Of a stretch of 64,000 nucleotides of DNA, positions 15,842 through 23,514 are shown piece after piece (position 1 is the stretch's first letter; each line of letters begins with the position of its first letter). The position numbers were made by a program, and so were the translations under genes. This DNA is from Streptomyces microflavus (GTDB taxonomy: Bacteria > Actinomycetota > Actinomycetes > Streptomycetales > Streptomycetaceae), in NCBI RefSeq assembly GCF_014650075.1, contig NZ_BMUG01000012.1, forward strand, positions 124,001 through 188,000, in the 5' to 3' direction. The notes beneath the pieces were generated by a model, which saw nothing but the letters and a program-made list of their open reading frames with translations, searched no databases and was not told the origin of the DNA.

Positions 15842-17128
15842 TCACCGCCCCTCCGGCCCCTCCCCCAGCTTCCGCAGCAGCACAGCCCGCTCCGGCTCGG
15901 TGCCCGCCAGCTCCAGCGCCTCCCGGTACGCCGCAGCCGCCTCCCCGCCCCGCCCCAGGCGGCTCAGCAGGTCCCCCCGCGCCACCGCGTACGGCTGGTA
16001 CGCCCGCAGCCGGGGCTCCCCGCCCAGCGCGTCGAGCAGCGCCAGACCCGCCCCCGGCCCGTCCCTCATCGCCACCGCCACGGCGCGGTTCACCGCGACC
16101 ACGGGGGACGGCGTGAGGGTGAGCAGCACGTCGTACAGGGCCACGATCTGCGGCCAGTCCGTCGACTCCACCTCCGCCGCCTCGTCGTGCAGGGCGGCGA
16201 TGGCGGCCTGCACCCCGTACGGCCCGGCGGGCCCCCCGGTCAGCGCCCGTACCACCAGCGCACGCCCCTCCTCGATCATCGCCCGGTCCCAGAGCCCCCG
16301 GTCCTGGTCCTCCAGGAGCACCGGCTCCCCCTCCGGACCGGTCCGCGCCGCGCGCCGGGCGTGGACGAGGAGCAGCAGTGCGAGGAGCCCGGCGCTCTCC
16401 CGTTCGGCGGGGAGCAGGCGGTGCAGTATCCGGGCCAGCCGGATCGCCTCCTCGGCCAGGGCCGGCCGCTGGAGACGGGGGCCGGAGCTGGCCGCGTACC
16501 CCTCCGTGAAGACCGAGTAGACGACCTGCAGCACCCCGGGGAGCCGCTCGGGCAGCTCGTCGGCGCCGGGCACCCGGAACGGGATCCGGGCCTCACGGAT
16601 CTTCTTCTTCGCCCGCACGATCCGCTGGGCCATGGTCGCCGTCGGCACGAGGAAGGCCCGCGCCACCTCGGGCGTGGTGAGCCCGGCGAGGCAGCGCAGG
16701 GTGAGGGCGGTGCGGTCCTCGGCGGCGAGCGCGGGGTGGGCGCAGGTGAAGAACAGCTGGAGCCGCTCGTCCGGCAGTTCACCCGTCCCGGCCGGTGCGG
16801 CGACGGCCTCGTCCCGTTCCGCGTCGGCCTGGAGGACGGCGAGCCGCGCCGCGTACGCCTGGTCCCGCCGCAGCCGGTCCACGGCCTTGCGCCGCGCGGT
16901 CGTCAGCAGCCAGGCCCCGGGCTGGGCGGGGACGCCCTCGGCGGGCCAGTGGCGCAGGGCCGCCTCGATGGCCTCGGACGTCACCTCCTCGGCCAGGTCG
17001 AGATCCCCGAACCGGCGTACGAGGGAGGCGAGCAGCAGCCCGCGCTCCTCCCGGAACACGGCCTCGACGGCCGCACCGGCCTGTCCGGAGAACGCGTCCT
17101 CCCCCGAGGGCACTCCCTCGTCCGCCAC
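15842..17128 (-). CDS. ECF42-type RNA polymerase sigma factor with C-terminal TPR-like domain
   Basis: 428 residues from GTG 17128, five bases after the stop of the DGPF/YCII gene. N-terminal sigma-70 region 2 (VEAVFREERGLLLASLVRRFGDLDLAEEVTSEAIEAALRHWP) and region 4 (LPDERLQLFFTCAHPAL, then LTTPEVARAFLVPTATMAQRIVRAKKKIREA) are followed by a long helical C-terminus with repeats such as LYDVLLTLTPSPVVAVNRAVAVA and RGDLLSRLGRGGEAAAAYREAL. In the ECF42 group this domain replaces the anti-sigma factor, and the partner is a DGPF protein, exactly as here. Confidence 0.92.
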   Translation of the reverse strand: MADEGVPSGEDAFSGQAGAAVEAVFREERGLLLASLVRRFGDLDLAEEVTSEAIEAALRHWPAEGVPAQPGAWLLTTARRKAVDRLRRDQAYAARLAVLQADAERDEAVAAPAGTGELPDERLQLFFTCAHPALAAEDRTALTLRCLAGLTTPEVARAFLVPTATMAQRIVRAKKKIREARIPFRVPGADELPERLPGVLQVVYSVFTEGYAASSGPRLQRPALAEEAIRLARILHRLLPAERESAGLLALLLLVHARRAARTGPEGEPVLLEDQDRGLWDRAMIEEGRALVVRALTGGPAGPYGVQAAIAALHDEAAEVESTDWPQIVALYDVLLTLTPSPVVAVNRAVAVAMRDGPGAGLALLDALGGEPRLRAYQPYAVARGDLLSRLGRGGEAAAAYREALELAGTEPERAVLLRKLGEGPEGR

Positions 17129-17133
17129 CGCTC

Positions 17134-17484
17134 TCAGCCCCCGAAGTCCGCGACCGGCCGGACGACGACCGAGCCGCCGTCCCGCGCGCCGGGACAGCGG
17201 GCGGCCCAGTCGAGGGCGGTGTCGAGATCCGGCACGTCGATGACGAGGAACCCGCCCAGCAGCTCCCGCGTCTCCGCGAACGGCCCGTCCGTCACGGTCC
17301 GCTCCCCGGCCGGCGAGACCCGCACGGTGGTCGCGGTCACCAGATCGGCCAGGGACTCCCCGGAGACGAGGATCCCCGCGTCGCGTACGTCCTTGTCGTA
17401 GGCCATCCAGTCCTCGACGGTGCACTGCGGCGCCCCGCCCTGCTCGTCGACGGCCCCGCTGTGGATCAGCAGCATGTACTTCAT
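17134..17484 (-). CDS. DGPF/YCII-related protein, partner of the ECF42 sigma factor
   Basis: 116 residues. It starts MKYMLLIHSGAV and contains VTDGPFAETRELLGGFLVIDVPD, the DGPF motif of this YCII-like family. Genes of this type are regular targets and neighbours of ECF42 sigma factors. The fold is ferredoxin-like; enzymatic function is unknown. It is the first gene of the two-gene unit. Confidence 0.92.
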   Translation of the reverse strand: MKYMLLIHSGAVDEQGGAPQCTVEDWMAYDKDVRDAGILVSGESLADLVTATTVRVSPAGERTVTDGPFAETRELLGGFLVIDVPDLDTALDWAARCPGARDGGSVVVRPVADFGG

Positions 17485-17586
17485 GGTCCGACTCCTGTCA
17501 CCTGTGTGGAGCGCCCGCCGGGTGCGGGTCGCCTTACACGATGACGACGAACGGGCCGGCCCCCGATCGACACGCCGCCCGAAGTT

Positions 17587-17910
17587 TTACTGCTCGCCGA
17601 GAATGCGCAGCCGGTGGTGCTCCCTGAAATACGCGTAGTCCTTCAGGTTCAGCGTCGCAAGAGGCAGGTCGTAGGTGAGACAGCAGGCTGCGATCCACAT
17701 GTCGTTGACCGGCTGGGGCAGCCCGGCCTTCCGCCCTGCGGCGGAGAGCCTGCCCCAGGTCGCGGCCACCGCCTCGTCAGCGGGCAGGACGGGAATCGCG
17801 GAAACCCAGTCGGCAAGCTCTTGGCGGCGCGGGCCGCCCCAGTTCCGGATCTCCGCCCACTGCGTCAGCTCGCCGAGGGTGACGAAGGTGATGAGGGGTC
17901 TCCGGCGGCT
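17587..17910 (-). pseudogene. VapC-type PIN toxin remnant, N-terminus missing
   Basis: Reading the minus strand from 17910 gives an open frame that joins PIN-domain sequence: LITFVTLGELTQWAEIRNWGG (second acidic residue, Glu), then QPVNDMWIAACC (third, Asp) and ATLNLKDYAYF (fourth, Asp), ending at 17587. The first 40 or so residues, with the catalytic N-terminal Asp, are absent. The frame begins inside the antitoxin's last codons and has no start codon until GTG 17769, which would give only 60 residues. The toxin appears inactivated by an internal deletion. Confidence 0.7.
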
Positions 17911-18107
17911 CAGGCGACGTCGCGTCGGCGCTCGGAGTAGGTGAAGGCCACAAACTCCTCGACCTCCTCGTCCGTCCCGAAAGTGTCGGCTGTGAGGTCA
18001 TCCAGGGAAGCGATCGGTCGCGTCCCCTTCGCAGCCAGCAGCTCCTCGACCGTCTGTCGCGGGCGGGTCGGCGGGTGGATCGGCTGCTCGGAATCCGCAG
18101 AACTCAT
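17910..18107 (-). CDS. Antitoxin of a degenerate VapBC-type pair
   Basis: 65 residues from ATG 18107 with GGAGAGG upstream. The sequence TVEELLAAKGTRPIASLDDLTADTFGTDEEVEEFVAFTYSERRRDVA resembles actinobacterial antitoxins that precede PIN toxins. It is intact, while the toxin gene that follows directly has lost its 5' part, so it may be an orphan that silences related toxins. An in-frame extension to 18245 lacks support. Confidence 0.75.
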   Translation of the reverse strand: MSSADSEQPIHPPTRPRQTVEELLAAKGTRPIASLDDLTADTFGTDEEVEEFVAFTYSERRRDVA

Positions 18108-18241
18108 GGCATGCACCTCTCCACTGGTGACGGTCACGCCCCGTCGGAGCCCATGATAGAGCTGGGCGGCATCAGCAGGCCCTCGCCGGGCATCCACCCG
18201 GTTCACACGTACGGACATCACTGGCTTCCTCTTCTTCTCTT

Positions 18242-19249
18242 TCACGCGCTCAGGCGAAGTGGCTCGGCACCGTCCGCACGAGCGTCACCGCACCCCCGGC
18301 ACACCCCGGGAACCGATGACCGGAACGCCCGGTCGCAGTCCTCACAGGTCTGGAGGGGGACAACCGGCGCGGCGACGGGCAACGGCGGCGGGAGAAGCGC
18401 GGTCAGGCGGTGGCGGAGCAGCTTCGCCGGGTGCCGGAGCGGTACGGGCGGGTCGTCGGTGAGCACCTCCCGTACGGCATCGGGCCGCATCCCCCGCTCC
18501 AGCCAGGCGGCGACACCGGGAACGAGCCGCCGCACGTCGTCCTCGGAGAGGACGAAGACGGGCGCCGTACGTCGCAGCCCGGCCAGCAGGTCGGCCGCCG
18601 CCGCGTACAGCGCCTCGCTGGGACGGCACGGACCGGGCAGCGCCGGGGGCGGTGGCTTGGGCGCGGTGGGCGGCGGGACGAGCCGGGGGGCGGGGGCGGG
18701 CTTCTCCTGTACGGGTTCGGCCTCCGACTCCCGTACAGGTTCGGGCTCAGGCTCCCGTACGGGTTCGGGCTCAGGCTCCCGTACGGGTTCGGGCTCAGGC
18801 TCCGGTGCGAGAACGGGCCCACGGTCCCGTACGGGAACGGGCCCAGGCTCCCGTACGGGAACGGGCCCACGGTCCCGTACGGGAGTCGGGCCCGCGCGCC
18901 GGGCCGCCGCCTCCGGGTGGTTGTACGACTCCGTGCGCGTGGCCACCCGGCCGCCTCCCACCCGCTCCCGGGTGCGGCGCAGGAAGCCGTGGTGCTCCAG
19001 CTCCCGCAGCCCGGCCGCGATGGCCGCCTCGCTCTCCGGGAAGGTCGCGGCCAGCACCTTGATGCCGATGCGCCTTCCGGCGGGCAGCGACTGGATGTGG
19101 GTGCCGAGGCCGATCGCCAGCAGGGACATGCCCCGGTGCTGGGAGAGGCGGTTGGAGATGATCGTGTAGCCGTCGGTGAGGCGGATGTTGATGTGCACGA
19201 CGCCGGAGGACGGGGCGCGCGAGGGCGCGCTAATCTGCTGGGTATCCAT
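18242..19249 (-). CDS. Winged-HTH DNA-binding protein with a Pro/Glu repeat linker and C-terminal Cys cluster
   Basis: 335 residues from ATG 19249 (GTAGGAGC upstream). Residues about 15-110 hold a winged helix-turn-helix: INIRLTDGYTIISNRLSQH, then PESEAAIAAGLRELEHHGFL and RTRERVGGGRVATRT. A low-complexity linker follows, built of repeats of the type PEPEPVRE and PVRDRGPV, encoded by a 24-bp tandem repeat. A helical domain (PSEALYAAAADLLAGLRRTAP) and a C-terminal CEDCDRAF...CRGCGD zinc-binding pair end the protein. Proteins of this type are common in streptomycetes; the regulon is unknown. Confidence 0.8.
   Translation of the reverse strand: MDTQQISAPSRAPSSGVVHINIRLTDGYTIISNRLSQHRGMSLLAIGLGTHIQSLPAGRRIGIKVLAATFPESEAAIAAGLRELEHHGFLRRTRERVGGGRVATRTESYNHPEAAARRAGPTPVRDRGPVPVREPGPVPVRDRGPVLAPEPEPEPVREPEPEPVREPEPEPVRESEAEPVQEKPAPAPRLVPPPTAPKPPPPALPGPCRPSEALYAAAADLLAGLRRTAPVFVLSEDDVRRLVPGVAAWLERGMRPDAVREVLTDDPPVPLRHPAKLLRHRLTALLPPPLPVAAPVVPLQTCEDCDRAFRSSVPGVCRGCGDARADGAEPLRLSA
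18710..18885. repeat. 24-bp tandem repeat inside the HTH gene
   Basis: About seven degenerate copies with a 24-bp period, in two subtypes: one with CCCGTACGGGTTCGGGCTCA, the other with CCCGTACGGGAACGGGCCCA. All are in frame (8 codons), encoding the Pro/Glu/Val/Arg linker. The palindrome CCCGTACGGG recurs in most copies. The array is expected to vary in copy number between strains. Confidence 0.85.
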
Positions 19250-19559
19250 CGGGAAGCTCCTACTTCCTCGGTGGTCAGGCCTTCGGTCGGGATGCCAGTC
19301 CCGGCCGGGGGCCGTCTCATGTCTGTGGTGGTGGTCAGCGTGAGCATATGCCCGCCAACCGGGCCAAAATCCAGCCCGGTTGGCACACTTCACCCGTGTG
19401 GGTGACGGCGCCCCGGGTTGGGTTGGGTTGGGTTATTTCTCCAGTACTTAAAGCAAGTACTTAAAAGCTTTTACGTCGTGGCCGACCACGACGCGGTCCA
19501 CCACGTCGCGGTCACCCACGTCCCGGCTCACCGGATCCCGGTCCACCGGGTCGCGGCAG
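19250..19559. other. Repeat-rich 310-base gap between the HTH gene and an ATPase gene
   Basis: No gene. It contains four TTGGG pentamers (about 19416-19435), an AT-rich block with the direct repeat AGTACTTAAA at 19443-19452 and 19456-19465, the palindromes AAGTACTT (19455-19462) and TAAAAGCTTTTA (19462-19473), and then a five-copy 15-bp degenerate tandem repeat (19488-19562) that runs into the stop codon of the ATPase gene. The AT-rich block stands out in this GC-rich genome and is probably a control region for the leftward HTH gene. Confidence 0.6.
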
Positions 19560-19562
19560 TCA
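19488..19562. repeat. 15-bp tandem repeat, five degenerate copies
   Basis: Units begin at 19488, 19503, 19518, 19533 and 19548; typical unit ACGTCGCGGTCACCC. The last unit includes the stop codon of the ATPase gene, so the array may be a decayed 3' coding repeat or an expanded spacer. Confidence 0.7.
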
Positions 19563-19979
19563 CGATCCGGTGAGGGCCACCTCCGCCCAGACCGTCTTGC
19601 GCGGGAACGGGCCGTGCTCCGTGCCCCACCGCACCGACAGCGCCTCCACGAGCAGCAGCCCGCGCCCGCTCTCGGAGTCGGCGGCCGGCTCCTGCTTCTG
19701 CGGGAGGCTGTCGCCCCGGGTGTCGGCCACCTCGATGCGCAGCACGTCGTCGTACACGCTCAGCAGGATCCGGAAGTCCCGCCCCGGGACGTAGCCATGC
19801 AGCGCCGCGTTGGTCGCCAGCTCACCGATGACGAGGCTCGCGTCCTCCAGCGGCAGCCCCCAGGAGCGCAGTTGCTCGGTGGCGAGCAGCCGGGCGAGGC
19901 GGGCGCCCCGGCGGGTGGCGGAGAGCTGGACGGCGAACTGTCCGGTGCGTGCACGCGGTTGGGTGATTTTTCGGTTCAC
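19560..19979 (-). CDS. ATP-binding protein, HATPase_c anti-sigma-like regulator
   Basis: 139 residues. The GHKL kinase-like fold is shown by the N-box ELATNAALHGYVPG, the G1 box RIEVADTRGD and the G2 box SESGRGLLLVEALSVRWG. Such short RsbW/SpoIIAB-like proteins are encoded divergently from WhiJ-like XRE genes with DUF397 partners, as here. It probably takes part in that three-gene regulatory unit; its sigma target, if any, is unknown. Confidence 0.9.
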   Translation of the reverse strand: MNRKITQPRARTGQFAVQLSATRRGARLARLLATEQLRSWGLPLEDASLVIGELATNAALHGYVPGRDFRILLSVYDDVLRIEVADTRGDSLPQKQEPAADSESGRGLLLVEALSVRWGTEHGPFPRKTVWAEVALTGS

Positions 19980-20121
19980 GTCACTCAGCGTGGCCGCGCG
20001 TATCTACGCTGAGAAGTGCTGACACGGGTACGGACCGTCACTGTCCCTGGTGTGTACAGGGCTGTCCCCGTAGGTACGGCGTCCGCCGCGCGGGCGCACG
20101 GAATGAAGGCGGGTACGGCAG

Positions 20122-20964
20122 ATGATCGACGGAACCGAAGAGGACCGGGAGTTCGGCCTGGAGGACGACTCCGGCGCGGTCATCGCAGCCGTGGGACGGC
20201 AGATCAAGCTGTGGCGCGAAGGAGCCGGATTACGCGCAGCCGAGCTGGGCTCGATCATCGGCTACAGCGAGAACCTCGTCTTCAAGGTCGAGGGCGGGAG
20301 GCGTATCCCCAAGCCGGAGTTCCTGGACAAGACGGACGCGGCCGTCGGGGCGAACGGCAAGGTCTCGGCGATGAAGAAGGACGTGGAGGAGGCGCGGTAT
20401 CCGAGGAAGGTCCGCGACCTGGCGAAGCTGGAGGCGGAGGCGATCGAACTCGGCGCGTATGCAGGGGTGGTGATCCACGGGCTGCTCCAGACCGAGGAGT
20501 ACGCCCGCGCGCTGTACGCACAGCGTCGGCCCGCGTACGCCGAGGACGACATCGAACGCTTGGTGACCGCTCGGATGGCCCGGCAGGTGGTGTTCGACCG
20601 CCGCCCCGCTCCGCTGCTGACCTTTGTCCAGGAAGAGGCGACACTCCGGCGGCGGACCGGAGGCAGAATGGTCCTGCGACGACAGCTCGAACATCTGCTT
20701 GATCTGAGCCAGTTGCGGCATGTCGAGATCCAGGTCATGCCGACGGAGGCGGAGGAGCACGCGGGCCTCGGTGGCTCGCACCGCATCCTTAAGCTCAAGG
20801 ACGGAAAGACCGTCGGGCACAACGAGGTTCAGCTCATCAGCGGGCTGATCACCGATCCGAGGCAGGTGCAGATCCTGGAGATGCGCTACAACCTCATCCG
20901 GTCACAGGCCCTCACGCCCCGGCTGTCGCGGGAATTCATCGAGAAACTGCTGGGAGAGACATGA
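20122..20964 (+). CDS. WhiJ-like XRE-family regulator with DUF5753 domain
   Basis: 280 residues. N-terminal XRE helix-turn-helix (AVGRQIKLWREGAGLRAAELGSIIGYSENLVFKVEGGRRIP, about 20-65), then a DUF5753 domain with YAGVVIHGLLQTEEYARAL, EDDIERLVTARMARQ and LSQLRHVEIQVMPTEAEEHAG. The ATG of the DUF397 gene overlaps its stop (ATGA). The ATPase / XRE-DUF5753 / DUF397 trio is the whiJ-type paralogue cluster known for developmental and antibiotic control in Streptomyces; many paralogues exist, so the exact role is open. Confidence 0.92.
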   Translation: MIDGTEEDREFGLEDDSGAVIAAVGRQIKLWREGAGLRAAELGSIIGYSENLVFKVEGGRRIPKPEFLDKTDAAVGANGKVSAMKKDVEEARYPRKVRDLAKLEAEAIELGAYAGVVIHGLLQTEEYARALYAQRRPAYAEDDIERLVTARMARQVVFDRRPAPLLTFVQEEATLRRRTGGRMVLRRQLEHLLDLSQLRHVEIQVMPTEAEEHAGLGGSHRILKLKDGKTVGHNEVQLISGLITDPRQVQILEMRYNLIRSQALTPRLSREFIEKLLGET

Positions 20965-21152
20965 GCGCCACCGAGCTGACGTGGTTCAAGAGCAGCTACA
21001 GCACCAACGACGGCCCCGACTGCGTCGAGGTCGCCACCGCCCCCGCCGCCGTCCACGTACGCGACTCCAAGCAACTCCCCACCGGCGGCCCCCACCTCGG
21101 CTTCACCCCGGCCGCCTGGGCGGACTTCGTCACGTACGCCTCGGAGGGCTGA
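20961..21152 (+). CDS. DUF397 domain protein
   Basis: 63 residues. The whole protein is a DUF397 domain: LTWFKSSYSTNDGPDCVEVATAPAAVHVRDSK, then PAAWADFVTYASEG. Translationally coupled to the XRE gene by a four-base overlap. DUF397 proteins are thought to bind the cognate WhiJ-like regulator. Confidence 0.95.
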   Translation: MSATELTWFKSSYSTNDGPDCVEVATAPAAVHVRDSKQLPTGGPHLGFTPAAWADFVTYASEG

Positions 21153-21155
21153 GCC

Positions 21156-21554
21156 GTGTCCGTATCCCCCGCCGTGCGGGTCAAGGACCTCGACCACATC
21201 GTCCTCAACGTGCAGGACGTCGAGCGGTCCCTCACGTTCTACTGCGGGCTGCTCGGCCTCGCGCCCGTACGGGTCGAGGAGTGGCGGGCCGGCAAGGTCT
21301 CGTTCCCCTCGGTCCGCATCAACCCGAACACGATCATCGACTTCTTCAGCCGCCCGCGCGGTGAGTCGAACGTGGACCACATCTGCCTCGCCGTCGAGCC
21401 GCTCGACTGGCAGGAGGTCATCGACTCCGGCGTCTTCGACGTGAAGGAGGGACCTGGCCGCCGCTCCGGAGCCCGGGGCTCGGCCACCTCCCTGTACGTG
21501 TACGACCCGGACGGCAACACCGTCGAGCTGCGCTGGTATCCGCAGGACGCCTGA
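21156..21554 (+). CDS. VOC (glyoxalase/dioxygenase superfamily) protein
   Basis: 132 residues from an ATG or GTG at 21156, three bases after DUF397. VKDLDHIVLNVQDVERSLTFYCGLLGL is the first beta-alpha-beta-beta-beta unit; SNVDHICLAVEP and YVYDPDGNTVELRWYP form the second. Metal ligands His (first strand), His (VDHICL) and Glu (NTVELRW) are present, so it is likely a metal enzyme. Substrate unknown; it may be cotranscribed with the WhiJ-like genes. Confidence 0.9.
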   Translation: MSVSPAVRVKDLDHIVLNVQDVERSLTFYCGLLGLAPVRVEEWRAGKVSFPSVRINPNTIIDFFSRPRGESNVDHICLAVEPLDWQEVIDSGVFDVKEGPGRRSGARGSATSLYVYDPDGNTVELRWYPQDA

Positions 21555-21683
21555 GGCAGACCACCTGAGGCAGGAGGGTTCACGGGCGCGTGGCGGCGGG
21601 TGCCACGCGCCCGTGAACCTTTCCGGCCGCTGCGGGCAACAGGGGTGACCCGACACACCGACCGACTCACCCCTGGAGGCGCA

Positions 21684-22361
21684 GTGACCGGACCACCTCC
21701 GGCACGCCCCGGCACCGACGCCGGAAGCGACGGCGGGGACGACACCGGCGTCACCCGCCCCGCCGACGACGCGGACGTCATCGCCCGGTCCCTCGCCGAG
21801 CCCGAGCTCTTCGCCGGGCTCTACGACCGGCACGCCCCGGACATCCACCGCTACGCGGCCCGCCGGCTCGGGGAGGGCCCGGCGGACGACATCACGGCGG
21901 AGACGTTCCTCATCGCGTTCCGCACCCGGGACCGCTACGACACCGCGCACCGGCTGGCCCGGCCCTGGCTGTACGGCATCGCCGCCAACCTGATCGGCAA
22001 GCACCGGCGTACCGAGGTACGGGCGTTGAAGGCCCTGGCCCGTACCGGACACGACCCCGTCGCCGCGTCCTGGAGCGACCGGGCGGATGACCGGATCGCC
22101 GTGCAGGCGCCACTGGCGGGGGCGCTCGCCGCGCTGTCGCCCGGTGACCGGCACGTCCTGCTGCTCGTCGCCTGGGCCGACCTCGGCTACCAGGAAGTGG
22201 CCGACGCGCTGCGGATACCGCTCGGCACGGTCAGGTCCCGGCTGAACCGGGCCCGCCGCAAGGTCCGTGAGGCGCTGAGCACCGACCCCGCCTTCACCTC
22301 GGCACTCGACCCGTCGCCCGCCCCGGCCGGACAGGAGCTGAACCCGTCATGGACGAAATGA
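21684..22361 (+). CDS. ECF-type RNA polymerase sigma factor
   Basis: 225 residues from GTG 21684 (GGAGG four bases upstream). Region 2 is LFAGLYDRHAPDIHRYAARRLGEGPADDITAETFLIAFRTRDRY; region 4 is LAALSPGDRHVLLLVAWADLGYQEVADALRIPLGTVRSRLNRARRKVREAL. Its 3' end overlaps a CU044_5270 gene, which acts as the probable membrane anti-sigma partner. An upstream in-frame extension to 21600 has no ribosome site. Confidence 0.92.
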   Translation: MTGPPPARPGTDAGSDGGDDTGVTRPADDADVIARSLAEPELFAGLYDRHAPDIHRYAARRLGEGPADDITAETFLIAFRTRDRYDTAHRLARPWLYGIAANLIGKHRRTEVRALKALARTGHDPVAASWSDRADDRIAVQAPLAGALAALSPGDRHVLLLVAWADLGYQEVADALRIPLGTVRSRLNRARRKVREALSTDPAFTSALDPSPAPAGQELNPSWTK

Positions 22362-23362
22362 CCCGGCTGCGCGAGCTGCGCGCCGACGCCCCCGTACCCG
22401 ACCGGGCCGGCCTCGCCCCCGGCCGCGAGCGCCTGACCGACGCCATCGCGGGCAACGGCGAGCGCCGCACCCTCGCGCTGAGGCTGAGGCCGATGCTGCG
22501 GGACTGGCGGATCGCCTCGCTCGGCGCGGTGGTGGCGGTCACCGCGGCGGCCCTGGTCCTCACCCAGGTCGTCGGCACCTCCGCCCCCGAACCCTCGGCC
22601 CCGGCAACCGTCGCGGGCGACCTCGACCTGTCCAGCCCGGCCGCCGCGCTGAACCGGGCCGCCGACTACCTGGAGCGGCAGGAGGTGCCGTCGGAGCCGC
22701 GCCCCGACCAGTGGATCTACCTCCGGGAGGTGGACGCCCAGCAGGCGCAGCAGTGGGAGGAGCTGCCGGAAGAGATCCGGAAGAAGATCCCCATGGCGTA
22801 CAGCCCCGAGCGGTGGGTCCCCTACGACGACAAGGCCGCCGAGAACGACGAGTCCGACACGGACTACCGGACCGCCCGCGAGTCCTACCGGATCGCCGCC
22901 GCCCTGCCGGAGGACCCGGAGGCGCTCCTCGCGCGGCTGCGCGAGGTCTTCCCCACCGGCAGCGGGCCCGACGGGCCTCCCGAGGCCGAGGACGAGCACA
23001 CCTTCCGCGCCCTGTCCGTCCTGCTGGAGTCGTACCCGATCCCGCCGGACGCGCTGGCCCGGATCTACCGGGCGATGGCCACGGTGGGGGGCGTGAAGGT
23101 GACCGGCCACCTGATCCGGGACGCCTCCGGCCGCGAGGTCATCGCCGTGACCCGTAAGTACGACGAGGGCGACAGCCGACGCGAGATCCTCATCGACCCG
23201 GTGGACTACAGCTACGCGGGAAACCGTGACGTCGTCACCAGGACGCACACGATCCCCGGGGACAGCGGCGCCCCGGACACGGTCCAGAAGCGCGGCGACG
23301 TGCTCATCGACGTCGCCCGCACCCACGCCGCTGTCGTCGACCGCAAGGGGCAGAAGCCCTGA
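22349..23362 (+). CDS. CU044_5270 family membrane protein, probable anti-sigma partner
   Basis: 337 residues, overlapping the sigma gene by 13 bases. A short cytoplasmic N-terminus (MDEMTRLRELRADAPVPDRAGLAPGRERL) precedes one membrane helix (about 55-75, ASLGAVVAVTAAALVLTQVV) and an extracellular domain with PDQWIYLREVDAQQAQQWEE and ALSVLLESYPIPPDALARIYRAMATVGGV. This domain order defines the CU044_5270 family, always encoded next to ECF sigma genes. It may sense an envelope signal. Confidence 0.9.
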   Translation: MDEMTRLRELRADAPVPDRAGLAPGRERLTDAIAGNGERRTLALRLRPMLRDWRIASLGAVVAVTAAALVLTQVVGTSAPEPSAPATVAGDLDLSSPAAALNRAADYLERQEVPSEPRPDQWIYLREVDAQQAQQWEELPEEIRKKIPMAYSPERWVPYDDKAAENDESDTDYRTARESYRIAAALPEDPEALLARLREVFPTGSGPDGPPEAEDEHTFRALSVLLESYPIPPDALARIYRAMATVGGVKVTGHLIRDASGREVIAVTRKYDEGDSRREILIDPVDYSYAGNRDVVTRTHTIPGDSGAPDTVQKRGDVLIDVARTHAAVVDRKGQKP

Positions 23363-23384
23363 CCGTACGGCCGTCCCGGCGGAA

Positions 23385-23435
23385 GCACACGGGTCCGGTG
23401 TCCGGCACAGGGGAGCGGACACCGGACCCGCGTGC
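23385..23435 (+). terminator. Strong terminator after the ECF sigma/CU044_5270 unit
   Basis: GGGTCCGGTGTCCG (23391-23404) pairs perfectly with CGGACACCGGACCC (23416-23429); the stem extends to about 20 bp with one mismatch. It starts 23 bases after the stop. Confidence 0.8.
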
Positions 23436-23514
23436 CGTCCCCGGGCCACCGGCCAGGCACCCACGTGACCGACCCCACCCCCCACTCCGTTAAAACTCCC
23501 GCAACAATGAAGAC

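Noticed and set aside
17777..18001. Alternative 74-residue minus-strand frame over the toxin/antitoxin junction
   Set aside because: Its sequence is Arg/Pro/Ser-rich and overlaps antitoxin and toxin frames; it has no ribosome site.
18710..18885. CRISPR-like array
   Set aside because: Repeats are contiguous, in frame and without unique spacers; they encode a linker.
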